This document shows, piece by piece, positions 33,837 through 44,255 of a stretch of 64,000 bases of DNA; the stretch's first letter is position 1, and each line of letters starts with the position of its first letter. The stretch covers positions 122,257 through 186,256 of the forward strand of contig QHSP01000021.1 of assembly GCA_003220495.1 (NCBI GenBank), in the 5' to 3' direction. The notes under the pieces were generated by a model that did no database searches, had not been told where the DNA came from, and saw only the letters and a program-made list of their open reading frames with translations. This DNA is from Candidatus Rokuibacteriota bacterium. Its GTDB lineage: Bacteria > Methylomirabilota > Methylomirabilia > Rokubacteriales > CSP1-6. A program made the position numbers and the translations under genes.

Positions 33837-34283
33837 ATGGTCGATCCGAGGCGCTACTTCGACGAGATCGAGCTCGGCGAGGAGTACGAGTCCCCCGGGC
33901 GCACGGTGACCGAGGCGGACATCGTGATATTCGCCGGGCTCTCCGGCGACTACAACGTCCTGCACACGGACGCCGAGTTCATGAAGCAGACGATCTTCGG
34001 CGAGCGCATCGCCCACGGTCTGCTGTGCCTGGCGATCCAGTCCGGGCTCTTCACCCGCGCCACGGCACCGTACGCCACGCTCGGGTTCGGCGGGCTTCGC
34101 TGGAAGTTCAAGGCGCCGGTCAAGATCGGCGATACGATCAGGCTCCGGGCGAAGGTGGTCGAGAAGAAGGACCTCGACAAGCCCGATCGCGGACAGATCA
34201 CGCTCGACCGCACGATCCTCAATCAGCGCGACGAGGTCGTCCAGCAGGGGCAGACCGATCTGATCGTGCGGAAACGCCCGTGA
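33837..34283 (+). CDS. MaoC-family (R)-specific enoyl hydratase
   Basis: It has 148 residues from ATG 33837. The hot-dog fold hydratase motif is intact: SGDYNVLHTDAEFMKQTIFG then ERIAHGLL, supplying the catalytic Asp and His. It would hydrate trans-enoyl-CoA or a related thioester. Its stop overlaps the GTG of the next, degenerate MaoC-like gene (GTGA), and the whole run to 40379 is linked by overlaps. Confidence 0.85.
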   Translation: MVDPRRYFDEIELGEEYESPGRTVTEADIVIFAGLSGDYNVLHTDAEFMKQTIFGERIAHGLLCLAIQSGLFTRATAPYATLGFGGLRWKFKAPVKIGDTIRLRAKVVEKKDLDKPDRGQITLDRTILNQRDEVVQQGQTDLIVRKRP

Positions 34284-34696
34284 CCTCGGCCACCTACTTC
34301 GAGGACGTCGTCGTCGACCGGGTCCAGCTGACGCCCGCCATCACCGTGACCTCGGCCCACGTCGAGATGTACCAGGGTCTGACGCGCGAGATGGCGACGG
34401 AGTCAGCCGGGATCCCCGACGTTCTCCCCCTCTGCATGGCCATCGGGCTCGGCTGGCGGGTCAAGGACCCGCCGATGGCGGTGCAGGCCTTCGTCGGGCT
34501 CGAGTGGAAGGTCGTGAAGGAGCTGCGCGTCGGCGACACGATGCACACCAGCTCGCGGATCATCTCGAAGCGGCCGATGCGCGACAGCGGGCTCATCGTC
34601 GACGAGCGTACAATTCTCGATCAACACGGCGAGGTCGTGCAGCAGGCCAGGTTCACGTTCCTCGTCGCCAAGCGACAGAAGGAGGCATCGGCATGA
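34280..34696 (+). CDS. MaoC-like hot-dog protein lacking the hydratase motif
   Basis: At 138 residues from GTG 34280 it aligns in layout with the preceding protein (opening strand YFEDVVVDRVQLTPAITVTS, closing VDERTILDQHGEVVQQA, which parallels LDRTILNQRDEVVQQG). In place of the D-x4-H hydratase loop it has SAHVEMYQGLTREMATE, so the catalytic Asp/His pair is absent. The two likely arose by duplication and may form a heterodimer with one active half. Stop overlaps ilvD start as ATGA. Confidence 0.75.
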   Translation: MTSATYFEDVVVDRVQLTPAITVTSAHVEMYQGLTREMATESAGIPDVLPLCMAIGLGWRVKDPPMAVQAFVGLEWKVVKELRVGDTMHTSSRIISKRPMRDSGLIVDERTILDQHGEVVQQARFTFLVAKRQKEASA

Positions 34697-36366
34697 CGTT
34701 CGATCCCCGACACCAGAGCCGAGCCCTCGTGGACGGCGCCGACCGCGCGGCCGCCCGCGCGTATTTCAAGGCAATCGGCTTCACCGACGAGGACCTGAAG
34801 CGCCCGCTGGTCGGTGTTGCGCATTGCTGGATCGAGATCACCCCCTGCAACTGGAACCACCGGAAGATGGCCGAGAAGGTCAAGGAGGGCATCCGCGCCG
34901 CCGGCGGCACGCCGATCGAGTTCAACTCGATCAGCGTCACCGACGGGATCGCGATGGGCACCGAGGGCATGAAGGCCTCGCTGATCAGCCGCGAGGCGAT
35001 CGCCGACTCGGTCGAGCTGGTGGTCCGCGGTCATCTCCTCGACGGCTTCGTCGGCATCTCCGGCTGCGACAAGACGATCCCGGCGATGGTGATGGCGATG
35101 GCGCGGCTCAACCTGCCGAGCCTCATGCTCTACGGGGGCTCGATTGCGTTCGGCGAGTACAAGGGCCGCCGTCTGACGATCCAGGAGGTCTTCGAAGCGA
35201 TCGGCGCCTTCAACGCCAAGAAGATCGATGCGCGCGAGCTGAACGAGATCGAGAGCCGCGCGTGCCCGGGCGCCGGCGCCTGTGGAGGCCAGTTCACCGC
35301 CAATACGATGTCGACCGCGTTCGAGATGCTCGGCGTGTCGCCCATGGGATTCAACGGGGTGACGGCCGCCGACCCGCGCAAGGAAGAGGTCGCCTTCGAG
35401 ACCGGCAAGCTCGTGATGGAGGTACTGCGCAAGGGGTTGCTGCCGCGACAGATCATCACGCGGAAGTCATTGCACAATGCGATCGCCGGCGTGATGGCCA
35501 CGGGCGGCTCGACCAACGCGGTTCTCCACCTGCTCGCCATCGCCAAGGAGGCGGGCCTCAAGCTCCACATCGACGAGTTCGACAAGATCTCGCGCAAGAC
35601 GCCGCTCCTCGCCGACATGCGGCCCTGGGGCAACTACACGGCGCCCGAGATGCAGAACGCCGGCGGGATGGCGGTCGTCGCCAAGCGCTTGCTCGACGCC
35701 GGGCTGATCGACGGCGACGCGCCGACCGTCACCGGCCGGACGATCGGCGAGGAAGCGCGCGCCGCGCGGGAGACGCCGGGCCAGAAGGTGATCCGGCCGC
35801 TGTCCGATCCGCTCAAGGCCGAGGGCGGCCTCGCGATCCTCTGGGGCAATCTCGCGCCCGACGGGTGCGTGGCGAAGATCTCCGGGCAGAAGCGCGATTT
35901 CCATCGCGGTCCGGCCCGGGTGTTCGAGCGCGAGGAAGATTCCTTCCAGGCCGTGAAGGCCGGGAAGATCAAGCCCAACGACGTGATCGTCATCCGCTGG
36001 GAAGGGCCCAAGGGCGGGCCGGGCATGCGCGAGATGCTGCACGTGACGGGCGCGCTGCAGGGCGCGGGCCTCGGCGACACCGTCGCGCTGATGACCGACG
36101 GGCGCTTCTCCGGGGCGACCCACGGCTTCATGATCGGCCACGTCGCGCCCGAAGCGGCCGAGGGCGGGCCGATCGCGGCGCTCCGGAACGGCGACACGAT
36201 CGTGATCGACATCAAGAAGCGCAAGCTCGACGTCGAGCTCTCGGCGGCCGAGATCAAGAAGCGGCTCAAGAGCGTCAAGCGCCCGAAGCCGCGCTACACC
36301 TGGGGCGTTCTGGCGAAATACGCGCGCCTCGTCGGGAGCGCATCCGATGGCGCCGTCACCGGCTGA
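34693..36366 (+). CDS. ilvD: Dihydroxy-acid dehydratase IlvD
   Basis: The 557-residue protein matches IlvD/Edd dehydratases: GVAHCWIEITPCNWNHRKMA, VTDGIAMGTEGMKASLISRE, FVGISGCDKTIPAMVMAMAR (cluster Cys), SRACPGAGACGGQFTANTM (cluster Cys) and MTDGRFSGATHGFMIGHVAPE, with the active-site Ser/Gly region. It converts 2,3-dihydroxy-isovalerate and 2,3-dihydroxy-methylvalerate to the keto acids of valine and isoleucine. Length and motifs favour IlvD over Edd or sugar-acid dehydratases, though related dehydratases cannot be excluded given the two MaoC genes upstream. It starts inside the previous stop codon. Confidence 0.9.
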   Translation: MTFDPRHQSRALVDGADRAAARAYFKAIGFTDEDLKRPLVGVAHCWIEITPCNWNHRKMAEKVKEGIRAAGGTPIEFNSISVTDGIAMGTEGMKASLISREAIADSVELVVRGHLLDGFVGISGCDKTIPAMVMAMARLNLPSLMLYGGSIAFGEYKGRRLTIQEVFEAIGAFNAKKIDARELNEIESRACPGAGACGGQFTANTMSTAFEMLGVSPMGFNGVTAADPRKEEVAFETGKLVMEVLRKGLLPRQIITRKSLHNAIAGVMATGGSTNAVLHLLAIAKEAGLKLHIDEFDKISRKTPLLADMRPWGNYTAPEMQNAGGMAVVAKRLLDAGLIDGDAPTVTGRTIGEEARAARETPGQKVIRPLSDPLKAEGGLAILWGNLAPDGCVAKISGQKRDFHRGPARVFEREEDSFQAVKAGKIKPNDVIVIRWEGPKGGPGMREMLHVTGALQGAGLGDTVALMTDGRFSGATHGFMIGHVAPEAAEGGPIAALRNGDTIVIDIKKRKLDVELSAAEIKKRLKSVKRPKPRYTWGVLAKYARLVGSASDGAVTG

Positions 36367-37014
36367 GAGCCGACCGACCGACTCGGGCGAGGAGCTCAGC
36401 GCGGCGTTTCTCGAGCGTCTCAAGGGCGAGCCGCTCCGCGAGCTGACCGTGCTGGACGCGGGGACCGGCTCGGGCCGGGTGGCGCTGGCGCTGGCGCCGC
36501 TCTGCCGCGCGGTCGTCGGCGTCGATCGCGACGCGCGGGCGATCGATGAGGCGCGCCGGAAGGCCGCGGCGGCCAAGCTCTCCAACGTCCGCTTCGTCGT
36601 CGGCGACGTGGAAGTCGAGGAGTACGTGCCGTTCAAGCCCGACGCGGTCGTCGCCTATCTCTGCATGTCCGACGCGATCGCCGAGCGGGCGAGCCGCGCG
36701 CTCCGCGCCGGTCAGGTCTTCGCATTCGTCGCGCTGCACAACGATCAGTGGAAGGAAACGGGGCGGCCCTCGCGTTTCGCGTACGGCGAGACCGGCGTGC
36801 GACGCCTCCTCAAGCGAACCGGCTTCGCCGTCGAGCACCTCGAGGTCGAGCGCGATGTGAAGGCCTTCGCCTCGGTGGAGGAAGGCCTGGCGGCGGCGAT
36901 CGGGCTGCAGGAGCGGTGGAAGGTGGACGGTCGCTGGTTCAAGTACGTGAAGTTTCTCGAAGACGGCGGACGCACGCTCACGCGGGCTCAGCTGGTCGTG
37001 AAGGCCCGCAAGGC

Positions 37015-37018
<4 letters not shown>
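36347..37018 (+). CDS. Class I SAM-dependent methyltransferase
   Basis: The 223-residue protein has motif I VLDAGTGSGRVALALAPL, VVGVDRDARAIDEARRKA (motif II acid) and FVVGDVEVEEYVP. The region VVAYLCMSDAIAERASRAL replaces the usual substrate loop. The start overlaps the end of ilvD by 20 bases. The C-terminal half (YGETGVRRLLKRTGF) resembles small-molecule or protein methyltransferases. Target unknown; stop overlaps queG start as GTGA. Confidence 0.8.
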
Positions 37019-38051
<1,033 letters not shown>

Positions 38052-38055
<4 letters not shown>

Positions 38056-40379
38056 AGGTCAAGCGCCTCGACGGGACGCACGCCTCCGAGCCAACCGGAT
38101 GGGTCGGACGCGCGATGCTGCGCCGGGAGGACCGGACGCTCCTCACCGGTCGCGGCCGGTTCGTCGACGACCTCGGCGCCGCCGGAGCGCTGCACCTGCT
38201 CCTGGCGCGTAGCCCCCACGCGCACGCGCGGATTCGCTCGCTCGACACGGCCGGCGCACGCCGCGCGCCCGGTGTCGTCGCGGTCCTCACCGCGGACGAC
38301 CTCGGCACGATCGGCCCGGTCCCGCTCATGCGCCTGGCTCCCGGCACGCTCGTGCCCGAGTATCCGTTGCTGGCCGCGGGCGTCGTCCGCGCCCAGGGCG
38401 TGCCGGTCGCGGCGGTCGTCGCCGAGTCGACCTACGCGGCGGCCGACGGGCTCGATCGCCTCGCCGTCGAATACGAGCCGCTCGACGGCGTCTCGGACGC
38501 CGACAGGGCCCTGGCTGCCGGGGCGCCGCAGGTGGTCCCGGTGAGCCGCGACAACCGCGCGCTCACCGTCGCGTGGCGTCACGGCGATCCGGACCGCGCG
38601 TTCCGCGACGCGGCTCACCGCGTGACCCTGACCGTGCAGCAGCAGCGGTTGTGCGGCGTGCCGATGGAGCCGCGCGGCGCCCTCGCCCGCTGGGATCCCG
38701 ACACCGGCGAGCTCACGGTGTGGACGTCGACGCAGGCGCCGTTCCGGATCCGGTCCTCGCTCGCGCGCATGCTCGGCCTCGACGAAGCGCGCGTTCGCGT
38801 GATCGCCCCCGACGTCGGCGGCGGATTCGGGGTGAAGGGCGGTCCGTATCGCGAGGAAGTGCTGGTCGCGTGGCTCGCGCGCCGACTCGGCCGTCCGGTC
38901 AAGTGGATGTCGACGCGCTCGGAGGATCTGCTCACGACCAATCACGGCCGCGGCGGCAAGTCGACCGGCGAGCTCGCGCTCGACGCGGATGGTCGGATCA
39001 CCGGTCTGCGCGCGCGGATTCGCCAGCCTCTCGGCTCGAGCCTGGCGGTCACGGTGGGCGGGACGCCGCAGAACCACGGGCGTTGCCTGCCGGGATCCTA
39101 TCTGGTGGAGCACGTCGACATCGAGTCGGTCGGCGTGTTCACCACGACCCCGCCCGTCGGGGCCTATCGCGGCGCGGGCCGTCCGGAGGCCGCGTTTCTC
39201 ATCGAGCGGCTCGTCGACGAGGCCGCCCGATCGCTCGCGGTCGATCCGGCCGAGCTGCGCCGGCGCAATCTCATTCCGAAGGAGCGCTTCCCGTTCAAGA
39301 CCGCGACGGGTCAGGTCTACGACTCCGGTGACTACGCAGATCTCCTGGAGCGGACCCTCGCGATCGCCGACTACGCGGGACTCCGGCGCGCGCAGGCGTC
39401 GCGCCGCGCCCGCGGTGAAGTGGTCGGCGTGGGCGTCGCGACGTATGTCGAGCCCTCGGGCATGGGCTGGGAGAGCGGGCAAATTCGCGTCGAGCAGACC
39501 GGCGCAGTGCTCGCCGTCACCGGATCGAGCGCGCACGGCCAGGGACACGAGACCACCTTCGCCCAGATCATCGCCGACGAGCTCGGAGTCAGGCCAGAGG
39601 CGGTGACCGTTCGCCACGGCGACACGCACGGCGCGCCGCAAGGCATCGGCACGTTCGGAAGCCGGAGCACTGCGCTGGGCGGTTCCGCGCTCGCCCTGGC
39701 GGCCCGCGACGTGAAGGACAAGGCGCGGAAGCTCGCGGCGGGCATGCTCGAGGCGGCGCCGCAAGACGTCGTCGCGGTCGACGGCGGCTTCGGCGTCGTG
39801 GGCGCGCCCGGACGACACGTGACCTGGGCGCGCGTGGCCGAGTTCGCCTATCGCGGGCAGGGGCTCCCGGCCGGGACCGAGCCGGGCCTGGAGGCCACGC
39901 GCTTTTTCACCGCCGACGGCGAGGTCTGGAGCGCCGGCGCCTTCGTCGTCGCGGTGCGCATCGACCGCGACACCGGAACGGTGACGCCCGAGCGCATCGT
40001 GTGGCTCGACGACGCCGGGACGATCGTGAACCCGCTGCTCGCCGACGCTCAGCTCGAGGGCTCGCTGGCCCAGGGCTGGGGCCAGGTGATGATGGAGGAC
40101 GCCGTCCTGGACCGCGATGGCCATCTGCTCGCCGGCACGCTCATGGACTACGCGGTCCCGCGGGCGGACGACGTCCCGCACGCCGAGATCGGTCACGCCC
40201 ACACGCCCTCGCCGAACAACCCGCTGGGCGTCAAGGGGATCGGCGAGGCGGGCACGATCGGGATCCCGCCGGTGATGGTGAACGCCGTCGTCGACGCGCT
40301 CACGCCGTTCGGGGTCACGCATCTCGACATGCCGCTCACCCCCGAAAAGATCTGGCGCGCGCTGGCGGCAAAGGGTTAG
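38052..40379 (+). CDS. Molybdenum hydroxylase large subunit (xanthine dehydrogenase/CoxL-like)
   Basis: A 775-residue protein from GTG 38052, overlapping queG as GTGA. It has the family opening REDRTLLTGRGRFVDD, GGGFGVKGGPYREEVLVAWL, the active-site loop AYRGAGRPEAAFLIERLVDE, and GVKGIGEAGTIGIPPVMVNA with the catalytic Glu. The AYRGAGR loop is the form-II/general aldehyde oxidase type, not the AYRCSFR loop of form-I CO dehydrogenase. It needs molybdopterin cytosine dinucleotide plus 2Fe-2S and FAD subunits, neither of which is encoded nearby. It probably oxidises an aldehyde or N-heterocycle. Confidence 0.88.
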
Positions 40380-40392
40380 CCGCCCGGCGGCG

Positions 40393-40546
40393 ATGCTGAC
40401 GACCGATCGGGTTGCCGGCGCGGCTCTCGCCCTGCTCTCGCTGGTCGTCCTCTGGGAGAGCCGGCGCCTGCCGCTCGGCAGCCGAGGCCGACGCCCGTCG
40501 TCTGGCCGAGGGCGTCCGGAAAGTCGGGAAGGTCGAGGCGAAGTGA
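40393..40546 (+). pseudogene. TctB remnant joined to an unrelated gene tail
   Basis: ATG 40393 begins LTTDRVAGAALALLSLVVLW then ESRRLPLGS, which is the opening helix of TctB, the small membrane subunit of tripartite tricarboxylate transporters (normally ~150-180 residues). The match ends near 40483. Immediately afterwards another frame reads EADARRLAEGVRKVGKVEAK and stops at 40544-40546, looking like the tail of a different small protein. A deletion that fused two gene ends explains this. No tctA or tctC is nearby. Confidence 0.6.
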
Positions 40547-40571
40547 CGCGCATGGTAAGATTCAACCTGCT

Positions 40572-41120
40572 ATGGCGATTCTGAAAGTCGCGCGGCTCGG
40601 CCATCCGGTGCTCCGCAAGGTGGCCGAGCGCGTCGATCCCGCATCGATCCCCACGCCGGCCGTCCAGCGGCTCATCGACGACCTGATCGAGACGATGCGC
40701 GAGTACGATGGCGCCGGGCTCGCGGCGACCCAGGTGCACACGCTCAAGCAGATCGCCGTCGTCGAGGTGCTCGGCAATCCCCGCTACCCGGACGCTCCGG
40801 CGGTGCCCCTGATGGTCCTCGTCAATCCAATCGTCACGCCGCTGACCGACGAGATGGAGGAGGGCTGGGAGGGGTGTCTCTCGGTTCCGGACATGCGCGG
40901 GATGGTGCCGCGCTTCACGTCGGTGCGTTTACAATGTCTCGACCGGGAGGGCCAGACGGTCGACGTCATCGCCAAGGACTTCTTCGCGCGCGTGTGCCAG
41001 CACGAGACGGACCACCTGAACGGGATGGTCTACCTCGACCGCATGCGCAATCTCTCCACGCTCTCCTACGTCGCCGAGTGGAACAAGCACTGGCTCGGCC
41101 TCCGTGAACAAGACGACTGA
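40572..41120 (+). CDS. def: Peptide deformylase
   Basis: At 182 residues all three metal motifs are present: GAGLAATQ (residues 47-54), EGCLSV with the metal Cys at 102, and QHETDHLNG with metal His 144 and 148 and catalytic Glu 145. It removes the formyl group from nascent proteins in the cytoplasm. The usual partner fmt is not adjacent. The next gene's GTG start lies 17 bases inside this gene. Confidence 0.94.
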   Translation: MAILKVARLGHPVLRKVAERVDPASIPTPAVQRLIDDLIETMREYDGAGLAATQVHTLKQIAVVEVLGNPRYPDAPAVPLMVLVNPIVTPLTDEMEEGWEGCLSVPDMRGMVPRFTSVRLQCLDREGQTVDVIAKDFFARVCQHETDHLNGMVYLDRMRNLSTLSYVAEWNKHWLGLREQDD

Positions 41121-41487
41121 GCCCGGCCAGGCCGGGGACGGCGACGCGCCAGTCCTCGCCGTTGTCAGCGATCTGTTCTTCGTCGCGCGCATCCGGGAGA
41201 CCGGCCGGCTCGCCGGCGTGCCGGTCGAGTTCGCGCGAACCCCCGACCAGGTCGAGGCCGCGCTCTCTCATGCGCCGCGGTTCGTCCTCGTCGACCTGAC
41301 GGCCGGCTACGACTACGAGCGGCTCTTCACGGCGCTCGCCGGCGCGCGCTCGCCCGTGCTCGGCTACACGACCCATGCGCTGGGCCGGCAGACTCAGCCC
41401 TGGCACTCGCGGTGCGATCGCGTCGTGACGAAGGAGACGCTCACCCAGGAGCTGCCGCGTCTGCTGAAGGAAGGAGTCACCGCATGA
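41104..41487 (+). CDS. Degenerate CheY-like receiver protein
   Basis: This 127-residue protein from GTG 41104 has alternating strand and helix pattern of a receiver: PVLAVVSDLFFVARI, RFVLVDLTAGYDYERLF with the Asp in the phosphorylation position, VLGYTTHALGR and DRVVTKETLTQELPRLL with a Lys in the conserved lysine position. The N-terminal acidic pair is only SD. No output domain and no kinase adjacent. It sits between def and a ferritin-like gene, overlapping both. It may be an unphosphorylated protein-interaction module. Confidence 0.65.
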   Translation: MNKTTEPGQAGDGDAPVLAVVSDLFFVARIRETGRLAGVPVEFARTPDQVEAALSHAPRFVLVDLTAGYDYERLFTALAGARSPVLGYTTHALGRQTQPWHSRCDRVVTKETLTQELPRLLKEGVTA

Positions 41488-42143
41488 CCGCCCAGGAATT
41501 CGTCACCCGGCTCGACGGTGAGAACCAGGGTCGCCTCAGCCTGCTGGCGCCCGCCGACACGCTGAAGCCCGAGGTCGAGGGCGACCTCAACGTGCTCAAT
41601 CTGCTCAAGGTCGCGCTCCGCAACGAGATCGAGGCCACCGAGATCGCGGCGCGCTGGCTGGTCACCACCGACGACGTGGACGTGAAGCTCGCCCTCGCCC
41701 GGCAGGTCGGCGACGAGGCCAAGCACTACCGGATGATCGCGGACCGCCTCCGGGCGCTCGGCTTCGACGCGCGGTCGTTCGATCCCCTCGCGAAGGGCTA
41801 CGGGCCCCTGTTCCAGTACCTGGACACGCTCAAGACCACGGTCGAGCGCGTCGCGGCCGGCCAGTTCACGCGCGAGGCGATCGCGGTCGTGAAGAACCGG
41901 CAGTTCATCGAGTTCTGCGAGCACGCGGGTGATCGCGAGACGGCGGCGATGTATCGCGACGTGATCGAGCCGGACGAGCGCTATCACCACGAGCTCGGGC
42001 GGACGCTGCTGCTCCGGCTCGCGACGACACAAGAGGCGCAAGGAGCGGCGGCGGGAGCCGCCCGCCGGACCCTGGAGCTCGCCGACGAGCTCCAGAAGAA
42101 GGCGCTCGCCACGGCGGGCATCCACCACGCGCCGGGCTGCTGA
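41484..42143 (+). CDS. Ferritin-like four-helix di-iron protein
   Basis: The 219-residue, mostly helical product starts in the previous stop (ATGA). Glu/His pairs suited to a di-iron site appear in ALRNEIEATEIAAR, QVGDEAKHYRMIADRL, KNRQFIEFCEHAGDRE and IEPDERYHHELGRTL. This pattern (E...E..H twice) is that of ferritin-like oxidases, rubrerythrin relatives and DUF455-type proteins. A function in iron or oxidative stress handling, or hydroxylation, is possible; the substrate is unknown. It is followed 6 bases later by a SirB1-type gene. Confidence 0.75.
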   Translation: MTAQEFVTRLDGENQGRLSLLAPADTLKPEVEGDLNVLNLLKVALRNEIEATEIAARWLVTTDDVDVKLALARQVGDEAKHYRMIADRLRALGFDARSFDPLAKGYGPLFQYLDTLKTTVERVAAGQFTREAIAVVKNRQFIEFCEHAGDRETAAMYRDVIEPDERYHHELGRTLLLRLATTQEAQGAAAGAARRTLELADELQKKALATAGIHHAPGC

Positions 42144-42149
42144 GCGGCT

Positions 42150-42974
42150 GTGGGTCTCGACCGCGCGCTCCACAACTTCCGGGACCTCGTCAAGGTCGCC
42201 GAGATCGATCTCGCCGGCGCCGCGCTGGCGGTGGCGCGCATCGAGTATCCCGACCTCGTGCCCGAGCGCTCGCTGGCCCGGCTCGACGAGCTCGCCACGC
42301 GCTCGGCCGCCGCGAGGATCGGCGATCGGCGCCGGGCCCTCGAGCGAGTGCGCGAGTTTCTGTTCGACGAGGCCGGCTTCCGCGGGAACGCCGACGACTA
42401 CTACGATCCGCGCAACAGCTGCCTCAACGACGTCCTCGACCGCCGGCTCGGCATTCCGATCACGCTCTCGGTGCTCATCATGGAGGTCGGGCGGCGGGTC
42501 GGCCTGGAGATCCAGGGTATCGGCCTGCCGGGTCACTTCTGCGTGGGGGCTCGCGTCGGCGAGGAGCTGGTGCTCCTCGACCCATTCGGCGGCGGCCGGC
42601 GGCTCGAGCGCGACGAGGCCGAGGCGATCGCGTCGCGCGCCGTGGGACGCCAGGTCGAGCTGACCGACGCGCATTTCGTCCCGGCGACGAAGGCCCAGAT
42701 CGTCGTGCGCATGCTCCGCAATCTCCAGGGCATCTATGCGCGGCGCGAGGACTGGGCCAAGGCGCTCGCCGTCATCGACCGGCTTCTCGTCGTCGAGGCC
42801 GACGCGCCGATGCACGTGCGCGATCGCGGCACCGTTCTCGTCAAGCTCGGCGATCTGCACCGGGGCGCTTCGGAGTGGGAGCGCTACCTGACGCGGTATC
42901 CTCAGGCTCGCGACGCCGCGGCGTTCAAGGAAGAGCTGCGGCGCGTTCGTCAGACCCTGGCCGAGCGAAACTGA
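42150..42974 (+). CDS. SirB1/transglutaminase-like and TPR protein
   Basis: 274 residues from GTG 42150. Residues ~1-190 match the SirB1 (transglutaminase-like_2) family: FLFDEAGFRGNADDYYDPRN, NSCLNDVLDRRLGIPITLSV, MEVGRRVGLEIQGIGLPGHF and DPFGGGRRL. The remaining part has two TPR-like helix pairs (QGIYARREDWAKALAVIDRL). Family function is not settled; the catalytic Cys of true transglutaminases is replaced by the SCLNDVL segment. Its stop overlaps the ATG of the M48 protease gene. Confidence 0.85.
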   Translation: MGLDRALHNFRDLVKVAEIDLAGAALAVARIEYPDLVPERSLARLDELATRSAAARIGDRRRALERVREFLFDEAGFRGNADDYYDPRNSCLNDVLDRRLGIPITLSVLIMEVGRRVGLEIQGIGLPGHFCVGARVGEELVLLDPFGGGRRLERDEAEAIASRAVGRQVELTDAHFVPATKAQIVVRMLRNLQGIYARREDWAKALAVIDRLLVVEADAPMHVRDRGTVLVKLGDLHRGASEWERYLTRYPQARDAAAFKEELRRVRQTLAERN

Positions 42975-44245
42975 TGCGGCGCGGCGCCTCGCGCGTCGCC
43001 CGCCGCTCGGTCGCGTGGCTCGCCCTCGTCGGTCTCCTGGCCTCGTCGTGCGCCGAAAAGCCCTTCACGCCCCAGGCCGACGAAGTCCGTCTGTGGAACC
43101 AGGCCAACGAGGAAGAAGCGCAGATCCAGAAGAGGCTCAAGTCGTACCACGACCCGCTCCTCGACGAGTACCTCGCCAGGATCGGCGACAAGCTCATGTC
43201 GGAGGACGTCCGCGAAGCCGGAGGCCCGGCGTTCGCGTTCGCCGTCGTGCGCGACCCGACCCTGAACGCCTTCGCGCTGCCCAACGGCCGGATCTACCTG
43301 CACACCGGCCTCCTGGCCCGACTCGATAACGAGGCACAGCTGGCGATGATCGTCGGCCACGAGATGACGCACGTGACCAGGCGCCACGCGCTCGGCGTCG
43401 CGCGCGACGCCCGGAACAAGCACGCCCTCTTCACCGTGCCGGCCATCGCCGCGTCGATCGGCGGCGCGGTGGTGGCGGGATCGACCGCCACGCCGGGAGA
43501 GTACGTCGGCGCCGCGGTGCTGAGCCCGACCGCGAACGTGCTGCTCGGCCAGGGTCTGCAGCTCGCCGCGATCGCCGCGATCACTGGCTACGGGCGCGAT
43601 CTCGAGCGCGAGGCGGACGAGGGCGGCATGGAGAGTCTGGTCCGGACCGGCTACGACCCCAAGGAAGCGCCGAGGGGTTTCGAGCGCCTCCGCGTGGAAT
43701 CGAAGGACCGCGGAAGCCTCGAGACGTTCTTCTACGGCAGCCACCCCCGGCTCACCGAGCGCGTCGAGGACACGAGCCAGCTGCTCGAGCGCCGGTACGC
43801 CGCCGCCGCGGCGGCGCCGAAGACGGTGGCGAACACCGAGGAGTTCGGCGTGCGCATGCGGACGGTCGTTCGGGAGAACGCGCGTCTGGACATCCAGGCC
43901 GGCCGGTTCGGGCTCGCCGCCGGCCAGCTCGACCGCGTGCTCGCGATCACCCCGAGGGATCCGATCGTCCAGCTCTACTATGGCGATCTCTACCGGCTCC
44001 AGTCCCAGCGATCACGCGACGTCGCCGACCGTGCCGACAAGGCGAAGAAGGCGCTCGAGCGCTACGAGCGCTCCGCCGAGCTCGATCCGACCTATCCCGA
44101 TCCCTTTCGTCAGCTCGGATTCCTCTACTACCAGCAGAAAGAGAACGTGCGCGCCAGGGTGGCGTTCGAGAAGTATCTCGCGCTGAAGCCCGACGCGGCG
44201 GATGCTTCGCGCATCAAGGAATATCTCGCCGAGATCGATCGCTAG
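42974..44245 (+). CDS. M48-family metalloprotease lipoprotein with TPR tail (BepA/YfgC-like)
   Basis: 423 residues. A lipoprotein signal ends LLASSC (Cys ~28). The protease domain shows NAFALPNGRIYLHTGLL, zinc motif HEMTH with VTRRHA following, and the third ligand in LEREADEGGMESLVRTGYDP. C-terminal residues ~290-423 form TPR repeats (AAGQLDRVLAITPRDPIVQ, RYERSAELDPTYPDPFRQLG). This is the architecture of BepA/YfgC, which monitors outer-membrane protein assembly in the periplasm. It is the last gene of the def run and converges with the phosphatase operon. Confidence 0.88.
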   Translation: MRRGASRVARRSVAWLALVGLLASSCAEKPFTPQADEVRLWNQANEEEAQIQKRLKSYHDPLLDEYLARIGDKLMSEDVREAGGPAFAFAVVRDPTLNAFALPNGRIYLHTGLLARLDNEAQLAMIVGHEMTHVTRRHALGVARDARNKHALFTVPAIAASIGGAVVAGSTATPGEYVGAAVLSPTANVLLGQGLQLAAIAAITGYGRDLEREADEGGMESLVRTGYDPKEAPRGFERLRVESKDRGSLETFFYGSHPRLTERVEDTSQLLERRYAAAAAAPKTVANTEEFGVRMRTVVRENARLDIQAGRFGLAAGQLDRVLAITPRDPIVQLYYGDLYRLQSQRSRDVADRADKAKKALERYERSAELDPTYPDPFRQLGFLYYQQKENVRARVAFEKYLALKPDAADASRIKEYLAEIDR

Positions 44246-44255
44246 CTGGCGACGG

